A stretch of DNA of 64,000 nt from Streptomyces klenkii (lineage in GTDB: Bacteria; Actinomycetota; Actinomycetes; Streptomycetales; Streptomycetaceae), in the NCBI RefSeq assembly GCF_003626645.1, contig NZ_RBAM01000008.1, positions 310,001 to 374,000 of the forward strand. The letters run 5' to 3'. The notes under the pieces were generated by a model. It searched no databases. It was not told where the DNA came from and saw nothing but the letters and a program-made list of their open reading frames with translations. Shown piece after piece: positions 50,031 through 58,453 of the stretch. Every line of letters starts with the position of its first letter. Position 1 is the first letter of the stretch. The translations under genes and the position numbers were made by a program.

Positions 50031-51149
50031 GTGTCGACAGATCTCCCGGTCCTCCGCCCGGAGGGTTCCGGCCCCGCGCCCGGCGCGCCGCCGGGACCCG
50101 CCACGGCCGCGCCACGGCGGCTGCCGCTGCCGCCCCTGCTGGCCGCCCTGACGGCCGCGCTCCTGATCTCCGTCCTGTGCGGCACGGGCCTGGGCGCCGC
50201 GGGCGTCACGTGGGCCGAGACGCTGCGCCATCTGCGGGCTGGGCTCACCGGCGGCACGATCACGCCGGACGAGGTCTCCTCGTACACCATCGTCTGGGAG
50301 CTGCGCTTCCCGCGCGCCCTGCTGGCCGCCGTCGTCGGCGCGGGGCTCTCCGCTGTCGGCGTGGCCGTGCAGGCCATGGTCCGCAACGCCCTCGCCGACC
50401 CGTTCGTACTGGGCATCTCCTCGGGCGCCGCGATCGGCGCGAACGCCGTCCTGCTGTTCGGCGCGCTGGCCTCGCTGGGGGTCTGGGCGCTGTCCGGGGC
50501 GGCGTTCGTCTCGGCGCTCGCCGCGATGGTGCTCGTCTATCTCGCGGCCCGCACCCCGCAGGGCCTGACGCCGCTGCGGCTGGTCCTGACGGGCTCGGCG
50601 ATGTACTACGGGTTCTCCGCCGTCACCACCTTGATGATCTTCATGGCGGAGCGCGGGGAGGCCGCCCGCTCGGCCATGATGTGGCTGCTCGGCAGCCTGG
50701 GCGGCGCCACGTGGGCGTCCCTGCCGGTGGCCGCCGCGGTCGTGCTGGCCGGCATCGGCGCCCTGCTGTGGTGGGCGCGCAGCCTCAACGCGCTGGCCAT
50801 GGGCGACGAGACGGCGGCCGCGCTGGGCGTGGACCCCGACCGGATGCGCCGCGGGCTGTTCGTCCTGGCGGCGGCCGTGACCGGCGCCGTCGTCGCCGTC
50901 AGCGGCGCGATCGGCTTCGTCGGCCTGATGGTCCCGCACGTCACCCGCATGCTCGTCGGCGCCGACCACCGCCGCGTGCTGGCCGTCGCCCCGCTGCTGG
51001 GCGCCGTGCTGCTGGTGTGGGTCGACATCGCCTCCCGGCTGCTGCTCGCGCCCGTCGAACTGCCCGTCGGCGTCCTGACCGCCCTCATCGGCGTGCCCTG
51101 CTTCGTCCTGCTGATGCGGCGCCGCCGCTACTCCTTCGGAGGCGCCTGA
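50031..51149 (+). CDS. btuC: Cobalamin/iron-type ABC transporter permease (FecCD/BtuC)
   Basis: 372-aa permease with about ten hydrophobic segments and the FecCD signature GLMVPHVTRML. The GTG at 50031 is chosen; another GTG at 49932 lies immediately after the riboswitch with no ribosome site. The 3' end lies in a 35-bp tandem duplication. With the riboswitch, the ATPase and the binding lipoprotein it forms a complete importer for cobalamin or a cobamide. Confidence 0.88.
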   Translation: MSTDLPVLRPEGSGPAPGAPPGPATAAPRRLPLPPLLAALTAALLISVLCGTGLGAAGVTWAETLRHLRAGLTGGTITPDEVSSYTIVWELRFPRALLAAVVGAGLSAVGVAVQAMVRNALADPFVLGISSGAAIGANAVLLFGALASLGVWALSGAAFVSALAAMVLVYLAARTPQGLTPLRLVLTGSAMYYGFSAVTTLMIFMAERGEAARSAMMWLLGSLGGATWASLPVAAAVVLAGIGALLWWARSLNALAMGDETAAALGVDPDRMRRGLFVLAAAVTGAVVAVSGAIGFVGLMVPHVTRMLVGADHRRVLAVAPLLGAVLLVWVDIASRLLLAPVELPVGVLTALIGVPCFVLLMRRRRYSFGGA

Positions 51150-51197
51150 TGCAGAGGGACACCTACTCCTCCGGAGGCGCCTGATGCAGGTGGACAT
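51128..51197 (+). repeat. 35-bp tandem duplication at the permease-ATPase junction
   Basis: Units 51128-51162 and 51163-51197 differ at four positions. Each holds a permease-like C-terminus (SFGGA or SSGGA), TGA and ATGCAG. The first unit's ATG at 51149 opens only an 11-codon ORF that ends at 51184, where the real ATPase start begins. Confidence 0.85.
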
Positions 51198-51957
51198 CGA
51201 GGACCTGTCGGTCGAGATCGCGGGCGCCCGCCTGGTCTCGGACATCACCCTGCGCGCCGGCAGCGGCCGCTTCGTGGGCCTCATAGGCCCCAACGGCAGC
51301 GGCAAGTCCACGCTGCTGCGCTGTGCCTACCGGGCGCTGCGGCCCGCCGCCGGCGCCATCCGCCTCGACGGCGACGACCTCCACGCCCTGGGCGTCCGGG
51401 AGGGCGCGCGCAGGCTGGCGGCGCTGCCGCAGGAGTCGGCGAGCGAGTTCGACTTCACGGCGGGCGAGGTCGTCGCCATGGGCCGGCTGCCGCACCAGCG
51501 CTCCGGCGGCCGGGTCACGGCCCGCGACACCGCGGTGTGCGCGGCGGCGCTGGAGCGCGTCGGCGCGGGGCACCTGGCCGGGCGCAGTTTCCCCACGCTG
51601 TCCGGCGGCGAGAAGCAGCGCGTGCTGATCGCCCGCGCGCTGGCCCAGGAGCCGCGGGTGCTGGTCCTGGACGAGCCCACCAACCACCTGGACATCGCCC
51701 AGCAGCTGGAGGTGCTGGCGCTGGTGCGGGACGCGGGCCTGACGGTCCTGGCCGCCCTGCACGACATCGACCTGGCCGCGGCGCACTGCGACGAGCTGTA
51801 CGTCATCCGCGGCGGGCGCATCGTCGCGTCCGGGCCGCCGGACGAGGTGCTGACCGCCGAGCTGCTCGCCGGCGTGTTCGGCGTACGGGCGCACCGCGTG
51901 CCGCACCCGGAGACCGGCGCGACGCGCCTGCTGTTCGACCGCCTGCCGACCCCGTAA
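51184..51957 (+). CDS. btuD: ABC transporter ATP-binding protein (BtuD/FecE type)
   Basis: 257-aa ATPase with Walker A GPNGSGKST, signature LSGGEKQRVL, Walker B VLVLDEPTNHLD and switch His in LAALHDIDLA. It is the partner of the FecCD permease. The ATG at 51184 follows TCCGGAGGCGCC with its GGAGG. A duplicated junction lies directly upstream. Operon order is permease, ATPase, binding protein. Confidence 0.92.
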   Translation: MQVDIEDLSVEIAGARLVSDITLRAGSGRFVGLIGPNGSGKSTLLRCAYRALRPAAGAIRLDGDDLHALGVREGARRLAALPQESASEFDFTAGEVVAMGRLPHQRSGGRVTARDTAVCAAALERVGAGHLAGRSFPTLSGGEKQRVLIARALAQEPRVLVLDEPTNHLDIAQQLEVLALVRDAGLTVLAALHDIDLAAAHCDELYVIRGGRIVASGPPDEVLTAELLAGVFGVRAHRVPHPETGATRLLFDRLPTP

Positions 51958-51969
51958 GGACACGCCCGC

Positions 51970-53019
51970 ATGACACGCCGCACCTCCCGCACCTCCCGTA
52001 CCGCCCGCACCTCGCTCGCCCTTGCGGCCGTCCTCGCCCTGGCCACCGGCTGCGGGGCGAAGGTCGCCGAGGACGGCGACACGGCGAAGACGGGCGAGAA
52101 GGCCTCCGGCCACTACCCCGTGACCGTCGAGAACTGCGGGGTGAAGACGACGTACGACAAGGCGCCGCAGCGCGTCGTCACCAACGACGTGAACATCGCC
52201 GAGATCATGTTCGCGCTCGGCCTGGAGGACCGCATGGCCGGGTACGTGGCCCCCGATTACCGCGCCGACCGCGAGTCCGTGCCGTGGAAGGACGGCTACA
52301 AGAAGGTGCCCTGGCTGTCCAAGAAGGAGATCACCAAGGAGATGGTGCTGGACGCGAAGGCCGACCTGGTCTTCGCCGGCTGGAACTACGGCTTCTCCGA
52401 GGGCCGGGGCTTCACGCCCGACGCCCTGAAGAAGCTCGGCGTCGGCTCGTACGTCCTCACCGAGTCCTGCCGCAACGGCGGCGCGGGCAAGGCGCGCGGC
52501 GTGATGCCGCCCCTGGAGGCCCTCTACACCGACCTCACCACGCTCGGGAAGGTCTTCGGCGTGGAGGACCGGGCGGCGAAGCTCGTCGCGGGCTTCAAGA
52601 AGCAGGTCGCCGAGGCGCAGGCCGGCGTGCCCGCGGACGGCAAGCGGCCCACGGTCTTCCTCTACGACGACGGCCGCGACAAGGCGACCACCTCCGGCGC
52701 CTTCGCCGGCCCGCACGACATCATCACCAAGGCCGGCGGCGACCACGTGATGAAGGACCTCAAGGACACCTGGCCCTCGGTCGGCTGGGAGACCGTCGTC
52801 GAACGCAACCCCGACGTCATCGTCATCAACAACTACGGCGACGTGACGGCCGAGCAGAAGAAGGAGTTCCTGAAGTCGTACCCGCCGCTCGCGGGCGTCT
52901 CGGCCGTCAAGAACGACCGGATCTTCGTCCTCGACTACGTCGACCTCGTCGAGAGCCCCCGCAACCCGGCCGCCATCGCCGCGCTCGCCCGCTATCTCAA
53001 GGGGGTACGGGAGCAGTGA
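51970..53019 (+). CDS. btuF: ABC transporter substrate-binding lipoprotein (BtuF-like)
   Basis: 349-aa lipoprotein. The signal peptide ends in the lipobox LATGC, so Cys near residue 29 is lipidated. The two-lobed periplasmic-binding fold of the FecB/BtuF class follows, with KAPQRVVTNDVNIAEIMFAL in the N-lobe and YGDVTAEQKKEFL in the C-lobe. The riboswitch marks cobalamin or a cobamide as the likely ligand. It ends 20 bp before the nur gene. Confidence 0.88.
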   Translation: MTRRTSRTSRTARTSLALAAVLALATGCGAKVAEDGDTAKTGEKASGHYPVTVENCGVKTTYDKAPQRVVTNDVNIAEIMFALGLEDRMAGYVAPDYRADRESVPWKDGYKKVPWLSKKEITKEMVLDAKADLVFAGWNYGFSEGRGFTPDALKKLGVGSYVLTESCRNGGAGKARGVMPPLEALYTDLTTLGKVFGVEDRAAKLVAGFKKQVAEAQAGVPADGKRPTVFLYDDGRDKATTSGAFAGPHDIITKAGGDHVMKDLKDTWPSVGWETVVERNPDVIVINNYGDVTAEQKKEFLKSYPPLAGVSAVKNDRIFVLDYVDLVESPRNPAAIAALARYLKGVREQ

Positions 53020-53038
53020 CGCTGCCTAGACTGGTGGG

Positions 53039-53488
53039 GTGGTGGACACCGACTGGCAGAGCAACCTCCGTAGGCGCGGGTACCGGCTGACGCCGCAGCG
53101 CCAGCTCGTCCTGGAGGCGGTCGACCGGCTGGAGCACGCGACCCCGGACGACATCCTCACCGAGGTCCGGCGCACCGCCGGCGGGGTCAACATCTCCACG
53201 GTCTACCGGACCCTGGAGCTGCTGGAGGAGCTGGGCCTGGTCAGCCACGCCCACCTCGGGCACGGCGCCCCGACCTACCACCTCGCCGACCGGCACCACC
53301 ACATACACCTCGTCTGCCGGGACTGCACGGGCGTCGTCGAGGCCGATCTGTCCGTGGCCGCGGAGTTCACGGACCGGCTCCGCGCGGAGTTCGGCTTCGA
53401 GACCGACATGAAGCACTTCGCGATCTTCGGCCGGTGCCGGGAGTGCGCTGCCGGGCGCGCCTCGAAGGAGCCGCCGGCCGCGCCGTAG
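53039..53488 (+). CDS. nur: Fur family regulator, Nur-like (nickel)
   Basis: 149-aa metalloregulator. The winged helix (RRRGYRLTPQRQLVLEAVDR, STVYRTLELLEELGLV) is followed by the metal-binding region HHHIHLVCRDC and a C-terminal CRECA pair. The TDW and YRLTPQR start and the HHHIHLVC run match Nur of Streptomyces coelicolor, a Ni-sensing repressor of nickel uptake and sodF. The start is GTG 53039 or GTG 53042. It directly follows the B12 importer. Confidence 0.88.
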   Translation: MVDTDWQSNLRRRGYRLTPQRQLVLEAVDRLEHATPDDILTEVRRTAGGVNISTVYRTLELLEELGLVSHAHLGHGAPTYHLADRHHHIHLVCRDCTGVVEADLSVAAEFTDRLRAEFGFETDMKHFAIFGRCRECAAGRASKEPPAAP

Positions 53489-53498
53489 GCTTGGCCGC

Positions 53499-54482
53499 AT
53501 GCCGCGTGAATCGAAAGCCAGCCCGCTGCTGTCGCTGCCCGGCGCCGTCGCCGCCGAGGCCCCTGACGAAGGGGTCGCCGCCCACTACGGCGATCTCTTC
53601 CGCGAACAGCGCGCGCTCGCCGGAGGGTCCGGTTTCGTCGACCTCTCGCACCGCGGGGTCGTCACCGTCACCGGGCCCGACCGGCTGAGCTGGCTGCACC
53701 TCCTGCTCACCCAGCACGTCAGTGACCTGCCGCCGGGGCGGGCCACGGAAGCGCTGATCCTCTCCGCCAACGGGCACATCGAGCACGCGCTCTCCCTCGT
53801 GGACGACGGGGAGACCGTCTGGGCCCACGTCGAGCCCGGCACCCAGGACGCCCTCATCGCCTACCTGGAGAGCATGAAGTTCTTCTACCAGGTCGAGGTC
53901 GCCGACCGTACGGACGACTACGCCGTGGTGTACCTGCCCGCGGGTTCGATCGCGGAAGCACCCGAGGGCGCCCTGGCGCGCGAGACGGCGCACGGACGGG
54001 AGCTGTTCCTGCCGCGCGCGCTGCTGGAGCCGTTCGCGGCGGCGCACGGCCCCGCCGCGGGCGTCCTCGCCCACGAGGCGCTCCGGGTGGAGGCGCACCG
54101 CCCCCGGCTCGGCCTGGAGACCGACCACCGGACGATCCCGCACGAGCTCGGCCTCATCGGCCCGGCCGTCCACCTCCAGAAGGGCTGCTACCGCGGCCAG
54201 GAGACCGTGGCCCGCGTCCACAACCTGGGGAAGCCGCCGCGGCGGCTGGTCTTCCTGCACCTCGACGGCAGCGAGGTGTCCCTGCCCCCGCACGGGGCCG
54301 CCGTGCGGCTGGCATCCGACGGCCCCGAGGGCCGCCAGCTGGGCTTCGTGACGACCTCGGCCCGCCACTACGAACTGGGCCCGATCGCCCTGGCCCTGGT
54401 CAAGCGGAACGTCGCGGTCGACGCGCCCCTGCTGGTGGGCGAGAAGACGGCCGCGACGCAGGAGGTAGTGGTCGAACCGTAA
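53499..54482 (+). CDS. ygfZ: YgfZ/GcvT domain folate-binding protein
   Basis: 327-aa protein of the YgfZ/IBA57 family, which helps maintain iron-sulfur clusters using tetrahydrofolate. The hallmark motif KGCYRGQETVAR (near residue 228) includes the conserved Cys. GcvT-like N- and C-domains surround it. It starts 10 bp after nur. Confidence 0.92.
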   Translation: MPRESKASPLLSLPGAVAAEAPDEGVAAHYGDLFREQRALAGGSGFVDLSHRGVVTVTGPDRLSWLHLLLTQHVSDLPPGRATEALILSANGHIEHALSLVDDGETVWAHVEPGTQDALIAYLESMKFFYQVEVADRTDDYAVVYLPAGSIAEAPEGALARETAHGRELFLPRALLEPFAAAHGPAAGVLAHEALRVEAHRPRLGLETDHRTIPHELGLIGPAVHLQKGCYRGQETVARVHNLGKPPRRLVFLHLDGSEVSLPPHGAAVRLASDGPEGRQLGFVTTSARHYELGPIALALVKRNVAVDAPLLVGEKTAATQEVVVEP

Positions 54483-54493
54483 GCGAGGAGGGA

Positions 54494-54523
54494 CCGGGGG
54501 GCTTGCCCAGGCCTGCCCCCCGG
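54494..54523. terminator. Bidirectional hairpin between ygfZ and dtd
   Basis: Perfect 9-bp stem CCGGGGGGC/GCCCCCCGG with a 12-base loop, between two convergent genes. Confidence 0.65.
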
Positions 54524-54530
54524 GAGGCCG

Positions 54531-54956
54531 TCACACCTCCACGATCACCGTGAACGGGCCGTTGTTCGTCAGCGACACTTTCATGTCCGCGCCGAAGCGG
54601 CCCGTCTCCACCTGCGCCCCCAGCTCCCGGAGATGGGCGACGACGGCGTCCACCAAGGGCTCGGCGACCCCGCCGGGGGCAGCCGCGTTCCACGTGGGCC
54701 GCCGCCCCTTCCGGGCGTCACCGTAGAGAGTGAACTGCGAGATCACCAGCAGCGGCGCCCCCACGTCCGAACACGACTTCTCGTCCTCGAGGATCCGTAC
54801 GGACCACAGCTTCCGCGCGAGCTGCTCCGCCTTCGCCGGGGTGTCGTCGTGCGTCACCCCGACGAGGACGCACAGCCCCTGTCCGATGATCTCTCCGACG
54901 GTCTCGCCGTCCACGACGACCCGCGCCCCGTCCACCCTCTGCACCACTGCACGCAT
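54531..54956 (-). CDS. dtd: D-aminoacyl-tRNA deacylase
   Basis: 141-aa enzyme removing D-amino acids from charged tRNAs. The family motifs SQFTLYGDARKGRRPTW (near residues 75-95) and the C-terminal NNGPFTVIVE are intact. Start ATG 54956 (MRAVVQRVDGARV) is standard; an ATG 54965 would add three residues. Divergent from rsiG. Confidence 0.95.
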   Translation of the reverse strand: MRAVVQRVDGARVVVDGETVGEIIGQGLCVLVGVTHDDTPAKAEQLARKLWSVRILEDEKSCSDVGAPLLVISQFTLYGDARKGRRPTWNAAAPGGVAEPLVDAVVAHLRELGAQVETGRFGADMKVSLTNNGPFTVIVEV

Positions 54957-55109
54957 ACGGACCATGATGCCTTGCGTCCATCCAGGGCCGTTCGGGTGCG
55001 GAGACCCTGCGCCCGGGCCTCACCCAGTGGCACGATGCGTGCAGGCGGTGCCTTGTGCGGGCACATGTGATGCGGCCGCACACCGCCCGAGGGGAAACGG
55101 AAGACGCGC

Positions 55110-55700
55110 ATGACCACACCCATTGAGGACGGCCCCATGCTCAAGGCAGCCGACAGCCTCCAGCCCCGGCCGCCGAGCCAGCGCTCCGGCCGGCAGGCGG
55201 ACGTCCCCGGCCGCGGCCTCGGCGAGCTGGGCCTGGTGGAGCTGCGCGCCCTGCGCCGGGACGCCCGGCGCGACGAGGCGGACCTCAGCTACGTGCGGCG
55301 GCTGCTCCAGGGCCGGATCGACATCCTCCGGGCCGAGCTGGCGCGCCGCTCCTCACCGGGCTCCCCGGTCATGGCCCGCCTCGTCGTGGACCGGCTGTCG
55401 GAGATCCTCGCGGACGCCCCCTCGGACCACCGCTCGTCCGCCCGCCACGTGACCGTGGGCACGCCGCACAGCGAGGAGTACCGGCGGCTGGCCGAGGACA
55501 TGCTGTCGGAGGTGGAGCTGTCGGACCTGGGCGCCCGGACGGACGGCGAGCTGCACGCGGCCATGGACCGCCTGGCCTCGTACGAGCGGCAGGTGTCGGT
55601 GCGGCGCCAGCAGCTCCAGCGGACGGCGGACGATTGCAGCGGCGAGATCGCCCGCCGGTACCGCGAGGGGGAAGCACAGGTGGACGACCTCCTCGCGTAA
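55110..55700 (+). CDS. rsiG: Anti-sigma factor RsiG (c-di-GMP-dependent, for WhiG)
   Basis: 196-aa coiled-coil-rich protein. It carries two copies of the published c-di-GMP signature E(X)3S(X)2R(X)3Q(X)3D: EADLSYVRRLLQGRID (about residues 55-70), and ERQVSVRRQQLQRTAD, with the final Asp, near residue 160. In Streptomyces RsiG bound to c-di-GMP sequesters sigma-WhiG and delays sporulation. Both copies are intact. It lies between dtd and the Eis-like gene. Confidence 0.93.
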   Translation: MTTPIEDGPMLKAADSLQPRPPSQRSGRQADVPGRGLGELGLVELRALRRDARRDEADLSYVRRLLQGRIDILRAELARRSSPGSPVMARLVVDRLSEILADAPSDHRSSARHVTVGTPHSEEYRRLAEDMLSEVELSDLGARTDGELHAAMDRLASYERQVSVRRQQLQRTADDCSGEIARRYREGEAQVDDLLA

Positions 55701-55803
55701 GGCGGCGCGTAGGGCTGCGCATTGCGCATAAGGCCGCGGCCGGCCCGGCGGCCTGCGGAAATCCGCGTGCGGACGCGGCGGCGGCGCGCCTAGCGTCGCG
55801 GCC

Positions 55804-57069
55804 ATGAGCCTCGACGTCCGCACGATCACCGAAGACGACCTCCCCGGCTGGGTCCGGGCCCGCCGCACCGGCTACCTCCAGCCGCCCGCCGTGAGCGGGG
55901 CGGAGCTCGCGTTCCGCCGCGAGCTGATGGATTTCCCGCGCGCCCAGGGCGCGTTCGACGACGGCCGCTGCGTGGCCACGTACCGCAGCTTCACGCAGCG
56001 GCTCAGCGTCCCCGGCGGGGCGTCGGTGACCGCGAACGCCGTCAGCAACGTGAGCGTCTCGGCCACGCACCGCCGCCGCGGCCTGCTCAGCCGCATGATC
56101 GACCGCGATCTGCGGGAGGCCGCGGAGCGCGGCGACGCGGCGGCGACGCTGATCGCCGCCGAGTACCCGATCTACGGCCGCTTCGGCTTCGGCCCGGCCA
56201 CCCGCGTCACGGAGTGGGAGGTGGACGTGCCCCGCGCGGGGCTGGACCCGCGCCACGCCGGCCCGGGCGACGGCGGGCGCGTCGACTTCGTGGACATAGC
56301 CGACCTGCGGGAACACGGGCCCGCGCTGTACGAGCGGGTACGGGCCGCCCGGCACGGCCTCGTCGACCGCACGGACGTGTGGTGGCGGCGGAACACCGGC
56401 GCGCTCCCGATGGACGACGCCCCCTGGACCGAGCCGTTCGCCGTGGTCTACCGGCCGGCGGACGGCGCCGGCCGCATCGACGGGTTGCTCGTCTTCACCG
56501 CCGACGACAGGTGGGAGGCCAAGCTGCCGCACCAGACGGCGACCGTGCTCGACCTCGTCGCGGTCTCCCCCGCCGCCGAGCGCGCCCTCTGGCTGTTCCT
56601 GCTGTCCGTGGACTGGATCACCCGCGTCCGCACCAGCTACCGCGCGCCGGACGACCTCCTGCCGGACCTGCTCCCGGACCCGCGGGCCGCGCGCGTGGTC
56701 ACGGACGCCGACCTGATGTGGCTGCGCCCCCTGGACGTACCGGCGCTGCTGCGCTCCCGTACGTACCCCGTGGCCGGCTCGCTCGTCCTCGACGTCACCG
56801 ACACCGCCGACGCCACCGGCACGGCCGGGCCCGCCGCCGGCCGCTTCCTGCTGGAGGCCGGCCCCGACGGCGCCTCCTGCACCCGTACGGCGCGGCCGGC
56901 CGATCTGTCGCTGTCCGCCGCCGCGCTGGGCAGCCTCTTCCTGGGCGGCGAATCCGCCGTGCGGCTCGCGGCCCTCGGGCGCGCGGCGGAGGAGCGGCCC
57001 GGCGCGGCGGACCGGGCGGACGCGCTGCTGCGCACGGGGCGGCGGCCCTGGTGCGCCGACATCTTCTGA
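55804..57069 (+). CDS. Eis-like GNAT N-acetyltransferase
   Basis: 421-aa protein of the enhanced intracellular survival family: an N-terminal GNAT domain with the acetyl-CoA loop RRRGLLSRM (about residue 95), a second degenerate GNAT-like domain, and a C-terminal sterol-carrier-like part (LSLSAAALGSLFLGG). Eis proteins acetylate aminoglycosides and other amines at several positions. It ends LLRTGRRPWCADIF, as in family members. Confidence 0.9.
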   Translation: MSLDVRTITEDDLPGWVRARRTGYLQPPAVSGAELAFRRELMDFPRAQGAFDDGRCVATYRSFTQRLSVPGGASVTANAVSNVSVSATHRRRGLLSRMIDRDLREAAERGDAAATLIAAEYPIYGRFGFGPATRVTEWEVDVPRAGLDPRHAGPGDGGRVDFVDIADLREHGPALYERVRAARHGLVDRTDVWWRRNTGALPMDDAPWTEPFAVVYRPADGAGRIDGLLVFTADDRWEAKLPHQTATVLDLVAVSPAAERALWLFLLSVDWITRVRTSYRAPDDLLPDLLPDPRAARVVTDADLMWLRPLDVPALLRSRTYPVAGSLVLDVTDTADATGTAGPAAGRFLLEAGPDGASCTRTARPADLSLSAAALGSLFLGGESAVRLAALGRAAEERPGAADRADALLRTGRRPWCADIF

Positions 57070-57253
57070 GGTCAACGGCAGGCGCGGAACATGACATTCA
57101 AAAAGGGACCTTCCAGATAATCCCCGCGATTCACCCAACGGCCCTTGACCTCAAGCTGTATTGAGGTTCCAGACTTCCCTCAACGGAACGGCTCACGGGC
57201 CCACCCACCAGCGCAGCACCATCACCGCCCACGACTCCCAGAAGGTCCCCATC

Positions 57254-57847
57254 GTGTCCGAGAGCACCTACCGCCTCGCCGTCATCGTCGGTTCCACCCG
57301 CGACGGGCGCTTCGGCCCCACCGTCGCCAAGTGGTTCACCGAGCAGGCCGCCCGCCACGGCGGCATGGAGATCGACCTCATCGACCTGGCCCTCCACCCG
57401 CTGCCGGTGCGGATCACCAAGGAGCCGACCGCCGAAGAAGCCGCGGCGCTCGCCGAGGTGACGCCCCGTCTGGAGCGGGCCGACGCGTTCGTCGTACTGA
57501 CGCCCGAGTACAACCACAGCTACCCGGCGTCCCTGAAGAACCTCATCGACTGGCACTACACGCAGTGGCGCGCCAAGCCCGTCGCCTTCGTCTCGTACGG
57601 CGGCCTGGCCGGCGGCCTGCGCGCGGTCGAGCACCTGCGCCCGGTCTTCACCGAGCTGCACGCCGCGCCCATCCGCGAGCAGGTCAGCTTCCACAGCCCC
57701 TGGGGCAAGTTCGACGCCGACGGCCGGCACCTGGACCCGGAGGCCGGCGAGCAGGCCGCCGGCGCGGCGAAGGTCATGCTGGACCAGCTGAGCTGGTGGG
57801 CCCTGTCCCTGCGGGAGGCGCGCGCCGCCCGCCCGTACGGCGCCTGA
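57254..57847 (+). CDS. NADPH-dependent FMN reductase
   Basis: 197-aa flavodoxin-fold enzyme. The FMN phosphate loop GSTRDGRFG (near residue 12) and the FMN-binding PEYNHSYPASLKN (near residue 82) match the family. The GTG at 57254 follows AGAAGG; a longer reading from 57161 begins in an unconserved segment. Likely provides reduced FMN or detoxifies quinones; partner not adjacent. Confidence 0.9.
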   Translation: MSESTYRLAVIVGSTRDGRFGPTVAKWFTEQAARHGGMEIDLIDLALHPLPVRITKEPTAEEAAALAEVTPRLERADAFVVLTPEYNHSYPASLKNLIDWHYTQWRAKPVAFVSYGGLAGGLRAVEHLRPVFTELHAAPIREQVSFHSPWGKFDADGRHLDPEAGEQAAGAAKVMLDQLSWWALSLREARAARPYGA

Positions 57848-58102
57848 CCGGCGCCGTACACACGAACTCCTGCCTCCGGCCCTACCCCCGTTGGGGCCGG
57901 TGGCAGGCATGTCGTGCCGAGCGGGCGCGCTCCATCACCCTCCTCCCGGTGCGCGCCCGCGAGATACCCCCGGATGGGGCTGATTCGGGAACCGGTTCAG
58001 GAACTGATCCGGGAATTACGGCCCTTGCGCGCCGCTTAGCCTGAAGCGCGGCCGGCCGGACGGACGGAACGGCCGGCACAGCAGAAGCAACAGGGGGGTT
58101 GG

Positions 58103-58453
58103 ATGAAGCAGCGTCCGTACCACTGCGGGATCGACGCCGCTCTCGACGTCATCGACGGCAAGTGGAAAGTGCTCGTCCTGTGGGCGCTGGACTCCGGCGC
58201 GCGCCGCTTCGGCGAGACGAAGCGGCTGCTGCCGGGCATCAGCGAGAAGGTCCTGGCGCAGCAGCTCCGCGAGCTGGAGGCCGACGGCATCGTCCACCGC
58301 GAGGTCTACGACCAGGTGCCGCCGAAGGTGGAGTACTCGCTGACCGAGCGGGGCCGCGCCCTGAACCGGGCCCTGACGCCGCTGAACGTCTGGGGGAAGG
58401 AGCGGCTCGCCCTCCTGGACGCGGAGGCGGAGGAGCAGGCTCAGTCCGCGTGA
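58103..58453 (+). CDS. HxlR family transcriptional regulator
   Basis: 116-aa winged-helix regulator. DGKWKVLVLWAL and RRFGETKRLLPGISEKVL are typical of HxlR/MarR-like sensors of oxidative or electrophile stress. The Cys at residue 8 (YHCGID) corresponds to the conserved sensor Cys. It converges on, and overlaps by 13 bp, a FAD monooxygenase gene, so they are not coexpressed. Confidence 0.88.
   Translation: MKQRPYHCGIDAALDVIDGKWKVLVLWALDSGARRFGETKRLLPGISEKVLAQQLRELEADGIVHREVYDQVPPKVEYSLTERGRALNRALTPLNVWGKERLALLDAEAEEQAQSA

Noticed and set aside
51149..51184. 11-codon ORF before the BtuD-type gene
   Set aside because: Explained by the 35-bp tandem duplication and not treated as a gene.
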